From Streptomyces sp. CB01635 (GTDB lineage Bacteria; Actinomycetota; Actinomycetes; Streptomycetales; Streptomycetaceae), in assembly GCF_002803065.1 (NCBI RefSeq), contig NZ_NNBL01000005.1:248001-312000 (forward strand): a stretch of 64,000 nucleotides of DNA, in the 5' to 3' direction. Of the stretch, positions 16,460 through 25,444 are shown piece after piece (within the stretch, counting starts at the first letter, position 1; every line of letters starts with the position of its first letter). The notes beneath the pieces were generated by a model. It was not told the origin of the DNA and ran no database searches. It saw only the letters and a list, made by a program, of their open reading frames with translations. Both the position numbers and the translations under genes were made by a program.

Positions 16460-17107
16460 TCAGCGAGGGAGCGCCGCCACCGGTCGCGGGCGCCGCAGCA
16501 GCCACTGCCAGAAGCCGCGGCGGGGCGGCCTGGGCGGCCGTATGGTGACGCTGCCGCTGTCGACCTCACCCGTCATCCGGATGCGCAGGCGGACCGGCGT
16601 CGCGGGCTCGGGCCGCGCCTGATGGCGCACGCTGCCGCCGCGAACGGCCACATCGTCGACGTCGGCGACGACGTCCGGTGGCACCAGCAGCGTCACCGAC
16701 CCGCTGCGCACCGCGACCTCGATCTCCAGGGTGGGCGCCGCTATGACGGCCTCGGTGAAGTCGAGCACGACGGAACCGCTCCTCGACTCGATCTCCAGAC
16801 GCCTCGGGACCACCCAGCCGCCGTCCCGCTTCGCGCTCGCACTGTCGACGACGATCCGCGACACGTCTTTCGGGGTCGCGGCCGCGACCCCGGCGGCCCA
16901 CGCGGGACCGGCGTCCGGCAGGTCGGCGAGCAGGGCCGCCAGCTCACCGTGGGTACGGGCCGTCAGCGCGGCCTCGAGCCGTTCGTCCAGCTCGTCCGCG
17001 GTCAGCCGGCCGTCACCGGCGGCGACGGTCAGCCGCTCAACGACCTGGTCGCGCTCCTCGTGCGACGCACGCAGTTCGCGGCGGTCTGGCAGCATTTCAC
17101 CGGGCAT
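16460..17107 (-). CDS. DUF1707 protein with DUF4097-like adhesin-fold C-terminus
   Basis: Residues 10-62 form a DUF1707 domain (LRASHEERDQVVERLTVAAG), typical of actinobacterial proteins with a SHOCT-like helical head. The remainder is a repetitive beta domain in which the short motif SGSV occurs three times (ESRSGSVVLDF, VRSGSVTLLVP, VDSGSVTIRPP), similar to DUF4097/LiaF-type beta-helices. There is no signal peptide or membrane helix, but the C-terminus is Arg and Trp rich and may bind membrane or nucleic acid. Function is unknown. Confidence 0.83.
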   Translation of the reverse strand: MPGEMLPDRRELRASHEERDQVVERLTVAAGDGRLTADELDERLEAALTARTHGELAALLADLPDAGPAWAAGVAAATPKDVSRIVVDSASAKRDGGWVVPRRLEIESRSGSVVLDFTEAVIAAPTLEIEVAVRSGSVTLLVPPDVVADVDDVAVRGGSVRHQARPEPATPVRLRIRMTGEVDSGSVTIRPPRPPRRGFWQWLLRRPRPVAALPR

Positions 17108-17179
17108 GGACGCACTCTAGTGGCGTGGCCGCCGCCCATGGAACCGGCCCGTGCGGCCACCCGCGACCGGCCCGCCCCG

Positions 17180-17590
17180 TCAGGAGTCCAGTACCGCCGC
17201 GACGCCCTCGATCTCCACGAGCTGGTCGTGGTACCCGAGCACCGTGACCCCCATCAACGTACTGGGGACGTCATGGTCGCCGAACGCGTCGCGCACCACC
17301 TCCCACGCAGTCACCAGGTCCTCCTGGCGTGTGGACGCGACGAGGACGCGGGTGCTGATGACGTCGCCGAGCGTGGCGCCGGACTCGGTGAGCGCCGTCC
17401 GCATGTTCTCCACGGCCTTGGCCGCCTGTCCGGCGTAGTCGCCGACGGCCGCCGTCGAGCCGTCCTCGTTCAGCGGACAGGCCCCCGCGAGGAAGATCAG
17501 CCGCGCTTCGGCGGGCGCGGTGGCCGCGTAGGCGTACTCGGCGACGTCGGACAGCGAGGACGAGCGGATCAGCGAGACGGCGCGGGGCAC
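17180..17590 (-). CDS. RidA/YjgF family protein
   Basis: The 136-residue protein has the RidA core (LIFLAGACPLNEDGS, AGQAAKAVENMRTALTESGATLGDVISTRVLVAS). RidA proteins hydrolyse reactive enamine/imine intermediates from PLP enzymes, but the family has many subgroups. The canonical catalytic Arg position corresponds to the TRVLV stretch, and the C-terminal V-x-I-E-x-x-A is present as VEIEGVAAVL. GTG 17590 follows GAAGGG with suitable spacing. Exact subgroup and substrate are not resolved. Confidence 0.85.
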   Translation of the reverse strand: MPRAVSLIRSSSLSDVAEYAYAATAPAEARLIFLAGACPLNEDGSTAAVGDYAGQAAKAVENMRTALTESGATLGDVISTRVLVASTRQEDLVTAWEVVRDAFGDHDVPSTLMGVTVLGYHDQLVEIEGVAAVLDS

Positions 17591-17715
17591 GTGAATTCCC
17601 TTCGAAGCGGGTACGACGGGCGGTCATCCTCGCAAGGAACCTCGGCGGGCGCCCCGGATTTTCCCGGCGGCGGAGGCGTGCGGGTGGCGAACAGCTGCCG
17701 CCATCGTCACACGAG

Positions 17716-20265
17716 GTGAAGAATGGACGAGAGGGGGAAGCCACCTTCAGGACGGAGCGGGGCGCCGTGGGGACGAGCGAGCACAGCGATGCCACCGAGC
17801 AGCGTTCCGACGTGGCGGACGCCGCGCCGGTGCTGCTCGACCCGCACGGGGTGGTGTCCGGCTGGTCGGGCGGAGCCGGGCGGCTGCTGGGGTACGCGGC
17901 CGCCGAGGTCGTGGGCCGGAAGGTGGCCGAGCTGCTGCTGCCCGCGGACGCGGCCCGGGTTCCCGCGCTCAGCGAGCGATGCAGGAGGGGCGGCGGCTGG
18001 TCCGGGATCCTGACGGCGAGGCACCGCGACGGCCACTCGGTCACCCTGATGGTGCGCGTCGTCGAGGCGCAGCTCAGCCCGGGGTCCGAGCGCTGGATCG
18101 CGCTCGTGACGGACCTGACGGGGGCGCCGGGATGGAACATGAGTCGCTCCGTCCTCGAGCAGATGGCCACGCGCTCCCCCTTGGGGATCGCCATCGTGGA
18201 CACGGATCTGCGGTACGTGTGGTCGAACGAGGCGCTGGAACAGTTCGGCGGCGGTCCGGCGCAGGACCGTATCGGTCGCAGGCTGGCGGACATCCAGCCC
18301 GGGCTCGACTCCGAGCGGCTCGAAGCGAAGATGCGCGAGGTCCTGGAGACGGGCGAAGCGATCGTGAGCTACGAGCAAGTGGGCCGCGTACAGTCCGAGC
18401 CGCACCGCCAGGTCGCCCACGCCATGTCGTTCTCGCCGCTCAGCGACGACAACGGGCACCCACTGGGCGTGTACTACACGGCGATGGACATCACCGACCG
18501 CTATCTGGCCCGGCAGCGGCTCGCCCTCCTGGACCGGGCAGGTGAGCACATCGGCCGGAGTCTGAACGTCCTGCAGACCGGGCAGGAACTGGCCGATGTG
18601 GCGGTGCCCGGCATCGCGGACTTCGTCGCCGTGGATCTGCTGGAGTCGGTGCTCGAAGGGGGCGAGCCGACGCCGGGGCCGCCGAGCGACTCCGAGATGG
18701 TGGTGCTGCGGCGCGCGGGCCACCGGTCAGTGCGGGACGGCGTCCCCGAGACCGTCGTCCGCATCGGCGAGACGGTCCACTATCACGCGGATTCACCCCC
18801 CGTCCGCGTCCTGACCAGCGGCGAGTCCTGGCACGAGGAGCAGGTCGGCCCCCGGGCCGAGGACTGGGCGGCGGCCCACACGGGCCGCCCGGCGGCCTCC
18901 CTCATGGAGCTCGGGCTGCACTCGATGATGATCGTGCCGATCCGCTCGCGCGGCATCACGATGGGCGTCACCAGCTTCTTCCGGCGGGACCGCCCCGACC
19001 CGTTCGACGCGGACGATCTGGCGCTCGCGGAGGAGTTCGTCGCCCGGGCCGCGATCTGCGTGGACAACGCCCGCCGCTACACACGCGAACGCGACGCCGC
19101 GCTGGTGCTTCAGCGGAGTCTGCTGCCGAGCCATCTGCCCGAGCAGAACGCGGTGGACGTCACCGCCTGCTACCGGCCCGCGGACGAGCTGACGGGCCTC
19201 GGCGGCGACTGGTTCGACGTCATCCCGCTGTCCGGCGCCCGGGTCGCCCTCGTCGTGGGCGACGTCCCCGGCCACGGCATCGACGGCGCCGCCGCCATGG
19301 GACGGCTGCGCACCGCGGTCCAGACGCTCGCGGATCTGGACCTCCCGCCGGAGGAGGTGCTGGCCCACCTTGACGACCTGGTCAGCAGGGGCGCGCGCGA
19401 GGACGACGCCCTCAGCGCGGTCCAGGCCGTGGGCTCCAGCTGTCTGTACGTGGTGTACGACCCGGTCAGCGGCCAGTGCGCCATGGCCAGCTCCGCGCAT
19501 CCCCCGCCCGCGCTCGTGACCCCCGACGGCACGGTCTCCTTCCCCGACCTCCCGGTCGGGCCTGCGCTCGGCACGGGCGGTCTGCCCTTCGAGGCGGCCG
19601 AGTTCTCCCTCGCGGAAGGCACTGTGCTCGCGCTGCACACCGACGGACTGCTCGCCGTCGACCCACGGGAACCCGGCCGCGAGCCCGGCCTCGACGCGGG
19701 CAGGGAGCGCCTGCGCAATGCCCTGGAGCTGCGCGGCCCGTCCCTGGAGGGCCGCTGCGTGGCCGTCGTCGACGCGCTGGTGCCCGCGCGCCAGATCGAC
19801 GATGTGGCCCTGCTGATGGCCCGCACCCACCGTCTCGGCGCCGGCCAGGTCGCGTCGTGGGATCTGGAGAGCGACCCGGCGGTCGTCGCCGAGGCACGCA
19901 AGAAGGTCACCCGGCAGCTGTCCGAATGGGGGCTCGACGAACTCGCCTACACCACGGAACTCGTCGTCAGCGAACTCGTCACCAACGCGATCCGGTACGC
20001 CTCCGGGCCGATCCGGCTGCGCCTGATCGTCGAACGGGCGCTGATCTGCGAGGTGTCCGACGCGGGCGCCAGCGCTCCGCATCTGCGCCACCCCCGCACC
20101 ACCGACGAGGGCGGGCGCGGGCTGTTTCTCGTCTCCCAGTTCTCCCAGCGCTGGGGAGCGCGCTACACCCTCGAAGGGAAGATCATCTGGGCCGAACAGT
20201 CCCTCACCGACGAACCGGACACCGGGACCGGGACCGACGACCCGCCCGCGGAAACGACACGCTGA
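17716..20265 (+). CDS. PAS-PAS-GAF-PP2C (SpoIIE) phosphatase with C-terminal HATPase kinase domain
   Basis: The 849-residue soluble protein contains PAS about 35-130, PAS about 145-265, GAF about 280-455, a PPM/SpoIIE serine phosphatase about 475-705 (metal-binding LGGDWFDVIPL, VVGDVPGHG) and an RsbW-like anti-sigma HATPase about 715-825 (ELVVSELVTNAIRYA, DEGGRGLFLV). Such proteins dephosphorylate anti-anti-sigma STAS proteins and phosphorylate them through the HATPase domain, integrating signals into partner-switching. Start GTG 17716 is the longest; GTG 17767 is an alternative with GGAG upstream. No anti-sigma partner is nearby except the STAS domain in the distant glutaminase. Confidence 0.9.
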   Translation: MKNGREGEATFRTERGAVGTSEHSDATEQRSDVADAAPVLLDPHGVVSGWSGGAGRLLGYAAAEVVGRKVAELLLPADAARVPALSERCRRGGGWSGILTARHRDGHSVTLMVRVVEAQLSPGSERWIALVTDLTGAPGWNMSRSVLEQMATRSPLGIAIVDTDLRYVWSNEALEQFGGGPAQDRIGRRLADIQPGLDSERLEAKMREVLETGEAIVSYEQVGRVQSEPHRQVAHAMSFSPLSDDNGHPLGVYYTAMDITDRYLARQRLALLDRAGEHIGRSLNVLQTGQELADVAVPGIADFVAVDLLESVLEGGEPTPGPPSDSEMVVLRRAGHRSVRDGVPETVVRIGETVHYHADSPPVRVLTSGESWHEEQVGPRAEDWAAAHTGRPAASLMELGLHSMMIVPIRSRGITMGVTSFFRRDRPDPFDADDLALAEEFVARAAICVDNARRYTRERDAALVLQRSLLPSHLPEQNAVDVTACYRPADELTGLGGDWFDVIPLSGARVALVVGDVPGHGIDGAAAMGRLRTAVQTLADLDLPPEEVLAHLDDLVSRGAREDDALSAVQAVGSSCLYVVYDPVSGQCAMASSAHPPPALVTPDGTVSFPDLPVGPALGTGGLPFEAAEFSLAEGTVLALHTDGLLAVDPREPGREPGLDAGRERLRNALELRGPSLEGRCVAVVDALVPARQIDDVALLMARTHRLGAGQVASWDLESDPAVVAEARKKVTRQLSEWGLDELAYTTELVVSELVTNAIRYASGPIRLRLIVERALICEVSDAGASAPHLRHPRTTDEGGRGLFLVSQFSQRWGARYTLEGKIIWAEQSLTDEPDTGTGTDDPPAETTR

Positions 20266-20377
20266 AGCAGCGCCGCGCCACCGCACCCCTCCAGGCCGGA
20301 AAGAAGTCGCCCGATCACCGACTGCCGGACGCCGATATGCAGTTGACGTTCGGCGATGCGCACGATTTCCTGCTGCG

Positions 20378-20833
20378 ATGACTGATCTGCGCATTGAGAA
20401 GGTGCAGGGCGACGCCCTGATCGAAGACTGGCGTCACGTCCACAACCTGATCATCCCGGCCGACCCGCTGTCCCTCGACGACGTGCGCGAGCGGGTGGGG
20501 CGCAACCATCTGGAAATCGCCTATCTCGGCGACACCCTCGTGGGCTGCACGACGGTGCGCCCGCCGACGGACGACACCGCCACAGCCACAGTGATCGCCC
20601 GCGTCCTTCCCGACCACCGGCGGCAGGGCTTCGGCGAAGTGCTCTACCGGCACGGCCTGGAGCACGCGCGGACACTGGACGCCGCCGTCATCGAGACGGT
20701 GATCCTGGCGTCCAACGTGGCCGGGGTGCGGTTCGCGGAGAAGCACGGGTTCGTGGAAGTGGAGCGCTACGTGCTGCCGGAGGACCCCGCGCTGTGGTTC
20801 ACGATGCGACTCGCCGAGGACGGGCTCACCTGA
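20378..20833 (+). CDS. GNAT family N-acetyltransferase
   Basis: The 151-residue single-domain enzyme has the acetyl-CoA motif VIARVLPDHRRQGFGEVLY (R-R-Q-G-F-G) and the end VEVERYVLPEDPALWFTMRL. The start is ATG 20378; upstream is a 112-bp gap after the SpoIIE phosphatase. The substrate is unknown; a small-molecule or protein N-acetyltransferase role is possible. Confidence 0.85.
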   Translation: MTDLRIEKVQGDALIEDWRHVHNLIIPADPLSLDDVRERVGRNHLEIAYLGDTLVGCTTVRPPTDDTATATVIARVLPDHRRQGFGEVLYRHGLEHARTLDAAVIETVILASNVAGVRFAEKHGFVEVERYVLPEDPALWFTMRLAEDGLT

Positions 20834-20855
20834 GTCTTCGTCTATCTTGACGCGT

Positions 20856-21248
20856 ATGCAGTCCTACACGATCGGCCAGGCCGCGCGGCTACTCGGCGTG
20901 AGCCCGGACACCGCGCGCCGATGGGCCGATGCGGGCAGAGTGGCCACCCACCGTGACGCGGGTGGGCGGCGGCTCATCGACGGCAGGGACCTGGCCGCCC
21001 TCTCGGTCGAGGTCGCCAGGACCGGCGGCGAGGACGACATCTCGTACACCTCCGCGCGCAACGCCTTCCCCGGCATCGTCACTGCCGTGAAGCTGGGCGA
21101 TGTGGCGGCCCAGGTGGAAATCCAGGCGGGCCCTCACCGGCTGGTGTCGCTGCTCACGCGTGAGGCCGTGGAGGAGCTGGGGCTTGAGGTCGGCGCGGAG
21201 GCCACCGCCCGCGTGAAGTCGACGAACGTGCACATCGACCGCACCTGA
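20856..21248 (+). CDS. MerR-type HTH fused to Mop (TOBE) molybdate-binding domain
   Basis: The 130-residue protein pairs an N-terminal DNA-binding helix-turn-helix (YTIGQAARLLGVSPDTARRW) with a Mop domain (about residues 65-128, ARNAFPGIVTAVKLGDVAAQVEIQ and VKSTNVHID). Mop domains bind molybdate or tungstate oxyanions. It is therefore a probable molybdate-responsive regulator. ATG 20856 is preferred; TATCTT at 20843-20848 lies seven bases upstream and no Shine-Dalgarno is seen, suggesting a leaderless transcript. A clear paralogue is at 22052. Confidence 0.85.
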   Translation: MQSYTIGQAARLLGVSPDTARRWADAGRVATHRDAGGRRLIDGRDLAALSVEVARTGGEDDISYTSARNAFPGIVTAVKLGDVAAQVEIQAGPHRLVSLLTREAVEELGLEVGAEATARVKSTNVHIDRT

Positions 21249-21433
21249 CGTCTGCGGGCGGCGGCCGTCTCATCGGCCTCGGGCGTCACTGGTCGACCAA
21301 GCCTCAGGAGTCGCCGGCCGAAGGGGAGTAGGTGTGCGCGCCCGCCAACTGACCGCCGCGCAGGGCCCGGTCGACCGCGTACCGGCCGCCGGTATTCGCC
21401 CGGGTCCGGTGTGCCGGTGGCGCTCTCCCCCTG

Positions 21434-21904
21434 TCACGCCCACGACGTGTAGCGGCCGTCCACGCGGATCGCGTTGATGCCGCTGATGTGCCGCGCCCCG
21501 CAGCGGTCCTGGGGCAGGACGAGCTGGGGGCCGGCCCGGTCGAGGGGCGTGTCGTCGATGGTGACGGCGAGCAGGACGGGTGCCTGCCCGAAGTCCGGGT
21601 CGATCTCCGCCCAGGACAGCAGGGCGTGATGGCCGTCGGCTCCGCTCACCGCGATCAGGAACCGCAGGCGGTCCTTGCGCCGGGCTGGGTCGAAGCCGGG
21701 TCCCGCGTCGTGCAGGACGTCGTGCAGCAGCGGGCCGGCGAAGCTGTGCTCCTGGACGCCGCTGGTGGCGCACTCGAAGCTGACCCGGGCCGCGTGCTGC
21801 GGCCAGTCGAGCAGATCGGGCACCGTCAGCCGGGCCGGGCGCGCGACATCGCCGGTCAGGGCGAGCTCTGCCACCGGGCCGGCGGCCGTAAGGGATTGAC
21901 GCAC
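21434..21904 (-). CDS. Small molybdopterin-dependent oxidoreductase, sulfite-oxidase fold
   Basis: The 156-residue protein resembles a single oxidoreductase molybdopterin-binding domain (ARLTVPDLLDWPQHAARVSFECATSG, with Cys in FECATSG as the likely Mo ligand; GVQEHSFAGPLLHDVL; YTSWA at the end). Full sulfite-oxidase-like proteins also carry a dimerisation or signal region; here only the core is present and no export signal is visible. Its divergence from a MerR-Mop regulator suggests molybdate-linked control. Substrate is unknown. Confidence 0.8.
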   Translation of the reverse strand: MRQSLTAAGPVAELALTGDVARPARLTVPDLLDWPQHAARVSFECATSGVQEHSFAGPLLHDVLHDAGPGFDPARRKDRLRFLIAVSGADGHHALLSWAEIDPDFGQAPVLLAVTIDDTPLDRAGPQLVLPQDRCGARHISGINAIRVDGRYTSWA

Positions 21905-22021
21905 GGACTACCACCTCCCGCATGACCGTACCCGGGCCGCGGCCTGAGCACTCTCATACAAACGCACATGCTAACCCTGTCCGCACATGATCCAGCTCAT
22001 GCGATGTGACAAGAGACTTAC

Positions 22022-22045
22022 GCCTCGCATCTGCGGCAGTATGAT
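22022..22045 (+). promoter_or_regulatory. Shared motif GCCTCGCA-TC-TGCGGC and -10 box of second MerR-Mop gene
   Basis: GCCTCGCATCTGCGGC (22022-22037) has CGCA/TGCG arms around a two-base centre. It sits three bases before the hexamer TATGAT (22040-22045), which in turn is six bases before the ATG at 22052. This spacing fits a leaderless transcript initiating at or very near the start codon, with the motif in the promoter spacer. The same motif recurs at 25445-25460. It is also in the divergent gap shared with the oxidoreductase gene. Confidence 0.6.
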
Positions 22046-22051
22046 CCGTGC

Positions 22052-22438
22052 ATGCGCACCTACCGGATCGGGGAGGCGGCCGCCTTGATGGGCGTCAGCG
22101 CCGACACCCTTCGGCGCTGGGTCGACGGCGGGAAGCTGCATGCCGAGCGTGACGAGCTGGGCCGCCGGATCATCCCCGGGCCGGACCTGGCGTCCTTCGC
22201 CCGGGAGCTGCACCGCACCGAGCGGACGAACAACGGATCCTCGGCGCGCAACCGCCTTTCCGGCATCGTCACCGAGGTGATCCTCGGGGATGTGTCGGCG
22301 CAGGTGGAGATCCAGGCCGGACCCTTCCGGGTCGTGGCCATGGTCAGCCGGGAGTCGGCCGAGGAGATGGAGCTGGAACCCGGTGTGCCTGCCGTCGCCG
22401 TGATCAAATCGACCAACGTGGTCGTCGAAAGTCCTTGA
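22052..22438 (+). CDS. MerR-type HTH fused to Mop molybdate-binding domain (second copy)
   Basis: This 128-residue paralogue of the protein at 20856 keeps the same order: HTH (YRIGEAAALMGVSADTLRRW) then Mop domain (about residues 62-126, ARNRLSGIVTEVILGDVSAQ and VIKSTNVVVE). The two domains align without gaps between copies. It sits directly upstream of modA on the same strand. Autoregulation or modABC regulation by molybdate is likely and would explain the two palindromic segments before modA. The -10 TATGAT is six bases upstream, so translation is probably leaderless. Confidence 0.87.
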   Translation: MRTYRIGEAAALMGVSADTLRRWVDGGKLHAERDELGRRIIPGPDLASFARELHRTERTNNGSSARNRLSGIVTEVILGDVSAQVEIQAGPFRVVAMVSRESAEEMELEPGVPAVAVIKSTNVVVESP

Positions 22439-22441
22439 AGT

Positions 22442-22478
22442 GTCCGCCGGACGCTTCGCGGAGAATCAGCCCGATTCT
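22442..22478. promoter_or_regulatory. Palindromes between MerR-Mop gene and modA
   Basis: Two short symmetric elements lie in the 68-bp gap: GTCCG-C-CGGAC (22442-22452) and the hairpin AGAATC-AGCCC-GATTCT (22462-22478). Either could be an operator or attenuating hairpin in front of modA. Known ModE-type sites (TAACGTTA-like) are not present. Function is inferred from symmetry and position only. Confidence 0.35.
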
Positions 22479-22506
22479 TCTCCAGAGAGCCCTAGGGAGT
22501 AACCCC

Positions 22507-23349
22507 GTGATGACCCGTTACGCGCGCCGGACCCGCCGGACCCTGCAGGTGGCCGGCGTAGGCGTCGCCGCGCTGCTGGCCCTGAGCGCCTGCTCCTCCG
22601 GCTCGGACTCGTCCTCCAAGAAGGACTCTTCCTCCTCGGCGTCCGCGGACTCCTCCAAGAAGCTCACGGGCACGGTGACCGTCTTCGCCGCCGCCTCGCT
22701 CAAGGAGAGCTTCACAACCCTGGGCAAGGACTTCGAGAAGGCGCACCCAGGCACGAAGGTGACGTTCAGCTTCGGCGGTAGCGACACCCTCGCCGCCAGC
22801 ATCACCGGTGGCGCGCCGGCCGACGTGTTCGCCGCCGCCAGCCCCAAGACGATGGCGATCGTGACGGACAAGAAGGACGGGAAGGGCACAGCCACCGCCC
22901 CGTCGACGTTCGTGCGCAACCAGCTGGAGATCGCGACCCTGCCGGGCAACCCCGACAAGGTCGCCTCCCTCAAGGACCTCACCAAGTCCGACCTCAAGGT
23001 CGTGCTCTGCGACAAGACGGTGCCGTGTGGCGCCGCCGCACAGAAGGCGCTGGACGCCAGCAAGCTGAAGCTCACTCCGGCCTCGTACGAGCAGGACGTC
23101 AAGAGCGCCCTGACGAAGGTGGAGTTGAAGGAGGCCGACGCCGCCGTCGTCTACAAGACCGACGTGAAGGCCGCGGGCAACAAGGTCGAGGGCGTCGAGT
23201 TCCCCGAGTCCGCCGACGCCATCAACGACTACCCGATCGCTCTCCTGAAGGACGCGCCGAACGCCGAAGCGGCCAAGGAGTTCATCGCGCTCGTGCAGTC
23301 CCCCGAGGGCCAGAAGGTCCTGACGGCGGCAGGGTTCCTCAAGCCGTGA
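22507..23349 (+). CDS. modA: Molybdate ABC transporter substrate-binding lipoprotein ModA
   Basis: The product (280 residues from GTG 22507) has a lipoprotein signal ending LLALSACSSG and then a Ser/Lys-rich linker. The mature domain is a typical ModA periplasmic binding protein (TVFAAASLKESFTTLGKDFEKAHPGTKV, FSFGGSDTLAASI, GAPADVFAAAS), with Ser residues of the oxyanion site in AASLKES and GGSDT. GGGAG is seven bases before GTG 22507; ATG 22510 is the alternative. The stop overlaps modB by four bases. It captures molybdate outside the membrane. Confidence 0.94.
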   Translation: MMTRYARRTRRTLQVAGVGVAALLALSACSSGSDSSSKKDSSSSASADSSKKLTGTVTVFAAASLKESFTTLGKDFEKAHPGTKVTFSFGGSDTLAASITGGAPADVFAAASPKTMAIVTDKKDGKGTATAPSTFVRNQLEIATLPGNPDKVASLKDLTKSDLKVVLCDKTVPCGAAAQKALDASKLKLTPASYEQDVKSALTKVELKEADAAVVYKTDVKAAGNKVEGVEFPESADAINDYPIALLKDAPNAEAAKEFIALVQSPEGQKVLTAAGFLKP

Positions 23350-24227
23350 CCGAGCTCGACAAGTCCGGGGCCGCGGCCGAGGTCCTCAGGGGTGGCGACA
23401 CCCGTGGGGCCGGGCCGCGGCGTCGGCGTGCCCGGACCGGCGCCCGAGGACGCGGGGTGCCCCTCCCGCTTCTGCTGCCCGCCCTCGTCGGCCTCGCGTT
23501 TCTGCTGCTGCCCCTGATCGCCCTGCTCGTGCGGGCCCCTTGGCGCAGCCTGCCGGACCAGCTGACAAGTCCGGAGGTCTGGCAGGCGCTCCAGCTGTCG
23601 CTGATCTGCGCGACGGCGGCCACGGCGGTGAGCCTGGTCCTCGGGGTGCCGCTGGCCTGGCTGCTCGCGCGCACGGAATTCCCCGGGCGCGGCTTCGTCC
23701 GGGCCCTGGTGACGCTGCCGCTCGTACTGCCACCGGTGGTGGGCGGTGTGGCGCTGCTGCTGGCGCTCGGGCGCAACGGTGTCGTCGGGCAGCTGCTGGA
23801 CTCGTGGTTCGGGATCACGCTGCCGTTCACCACGGCGGGGGTCGTGGTCGCGGAGTCGTTCGTGGCGATGCCGTTCCTCGTCATCTCCGTGGAGGGCACG
23901 CTGCGGGCTGCCGATCCGCGGTTCGAGGAAGCCGCCACGACGCTGGGCGCCTCCCGCTTCACGGCGTTCCGCAGGGTGACGCTGCCGCTGATCATGCCGG
24001 GCATCGCAGCGGGCGCTGTCCTCGCCTGGGCACGCGCGCTCGGCGAGTTCGGCGCGACCATCACCTTCGCGGGCAACTTCCCCGGCCGTACGCAGACCAT
24101 GCCACTGGCCGTGTACCTGGCGCTCCAGAACGACCCGGCCGCCGCGATCGCCCTCAGCCTGGTGCTGCTCGCCGTGTCGATCGCGGTCCTCGCGGGACTG
24201 CGGGACCGCTGGATGACGGCCTCATGA
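23346..24227 (+). CDS. modB: Molybdate ABC transporter permease ModB
   Basis: The 293-residue membrane protein has about five to six helices and the permease loop DPRFEEAATTLGASRFTAFRRVTLPLI. The motif GEFGATITFAGN is typical of ModB/CysT-type oxyanion permeases. Start GTG 23346 overlaps modA by four bases (GTGA), so the genes are coupled; an earlier in-frame start would lie inside modA. The N-terminus has an Arg-rich stretch before the first helix (PLPLLLPALVGLAFLLLP). Confidence 0.93.
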   Translation: MTELDKSGAAAEVLRGGDTRGAGPRRRRARTGARGRGVPLPLLLPALVGLAFLLLPLIALLVRAPWRSLPDQLTSPEVWQALQLSLICATAATAVSLVLGVPLAWLLARTEFPGRGFVRALVTLPLVLPPVVGGVALLLALGRNGVVGQLLDSWFGITLPFTTAGVVVAESFVAMPFLVISVEGTLRAADPRFEEAATTLGASRFTAFRRVTLPLIMPGIAAGAVLAWARALGEFGATITFAGNFPGRTQTMPLAVYLALQNDPAAAIALSLVLLAVSIAVLAGLRDRWMTAS

Positions 24228-24288
24228 CCGGCCCCGCTCTCCCCCTCACGGTCCCCGCCGGACCGTCCGACCACCGGATGACCGCCCC

Positions 24289-25380
24289 ATGACGCACATC
24301 GACCAGGCCACCGGTGGCGTCCCCGCCGACGACATCCGCGCCGAAGGCCTGGACGCCCACCTCGTCGTCGACCGCGGCACCTTCCGCCTCGACGTCGCCC
24401 TGAGCGTGGCCCCGGGCGACGTGGTCGCGCTCCTCGGACCGAACGGCGCCGGCAAGACCACCGCCCTGCGCGCCCTGGCGGGACTCACGCCTCTGACGGG
24501 TGGTCATCTGCACCTGGACGGCGCCGCGTTGGACCGTACGGCGACCGAATCCCGGCCGGTCGGCGTGGTCTTCCAGGACTACCTCCTCTTCCCCCACCTG
24601 AGCGCCCTGGACAACGTCGCCTTCGGCCCGCGCTGCCATGGCGTGCCCAAGGCCGAGGCGCGCGATCAGGCCGCGCAGTGGCTGGACCGCATGGGCCTCG
24701 CCGACCACCACGGCGCCAAGCCGCGCCGGCTGTCCGGCGGCCAGGCCCAGCGCGTGGCCCTGGCCCGCGCCCTGGCCACCCGCCCCCGGCTGCTGCTCCT
24801 CGACGAGCCGCTCGCCGCGCTCGACGCCCGCACCCGCCTCGACGTGCGCGCCCAACTCCGGCGCCACCTGGCCGAGTTCGAGGCCGTCGCGGTACTGGTC
24901 ACGCACGACCCGCTGGACGCGATGGTGCTCGCCGACCGGCTCGTCGTCATAGAGGACGGGCACGTCGTCCAGGAGGGCGCCCCCGCCGACATCGCCCGTC
25001 GTCCTCGTACGGACTACATCGCCCAGCTGGTCGGCCTGAACCTCTACAAGGGGCAGGCCGACGGGCACGTGGTGCGGGTCGGCTCCGGGCCGGAGATCGC
25101 GACCAGCGAGGAGCTGTCGGGACCCGCCTTCGTGGCGTTCCCGCCGATCGCCGTGACCCTGTACCGGGACCGGCCCACCGGCACCAGCGCCCGGAACCTG
25201 TGGCACTGCCAGGTCGCCGGGCTCGAGACCCACGGGGATCAGATCCGCGCGGACCTCACGGGTGAACTCGAGCTCGCCGCCGACCTCACGACGGTCGCCG
25301 CCGCCGAGCTGAACCTGCACCCGGGCGCGCCGGTCTGGGCCACGGTCAAGGCGGCGCAGACGCACGCGTACCCCGCCTGA
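24289..25380 (+). CDS. modC: Molybdate ABC transporter ATP-binding protein ModC
   Basis: The 363-residue ATPase carries Walker A GPNGAGKTT, signature LSGGQAQRVALARAL, Walker B LLLLDEPLAALD and the H-loop VTHDPLDA, followed by a C-terminal TOBE/Mop-like region (about 290-360) that senses oxyanion. It follows modB after 61 bp with no clear Shine-Dalgarno; the gap contains a small hairpin (ACGGTCC at 24248, GGACCGT at 24260). Together with ModAB it completes the high-affinity molybdate importer. Confidence 0.93.
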   Translation: MTHIDQATGGVPADDIRAEGLDAHLVVDRGTFRLDVALSVAPGDVVALLGPNGAGKTTALRALAGLTPLTGGHLHLDGAALDRTATESRPVGVVFQDYLLFPHLSALDNVAFGPRCHGVPKAEARDQAAQWLDRMGLADHHGAKPRRLSGGQAQRVALARALATRPRLLLLDEPLAALDARTRLDVRAQLRRHLAEFEAVAVLVTHDPLDAMVLADRLVVIEDGHVVQEGAPADIARRPRTDYIAQLVGLNLYKGQADGHVVRVGSGPEIATSEELSGPAFVAFPPIAVTLYRDRPTGTSARNLWHCQVAGLETHGDQIRADLTGELELAADLTTVAAAELNLHPGAPVWATVKAAQTHAYPA

Positions 25381-25444
25381 CTCGGCGCCCCGGGAGCCCG
25401 TTACAGAGTCGGCGCCTCCGACCTGCCAGGCGCTCACACCCCAT

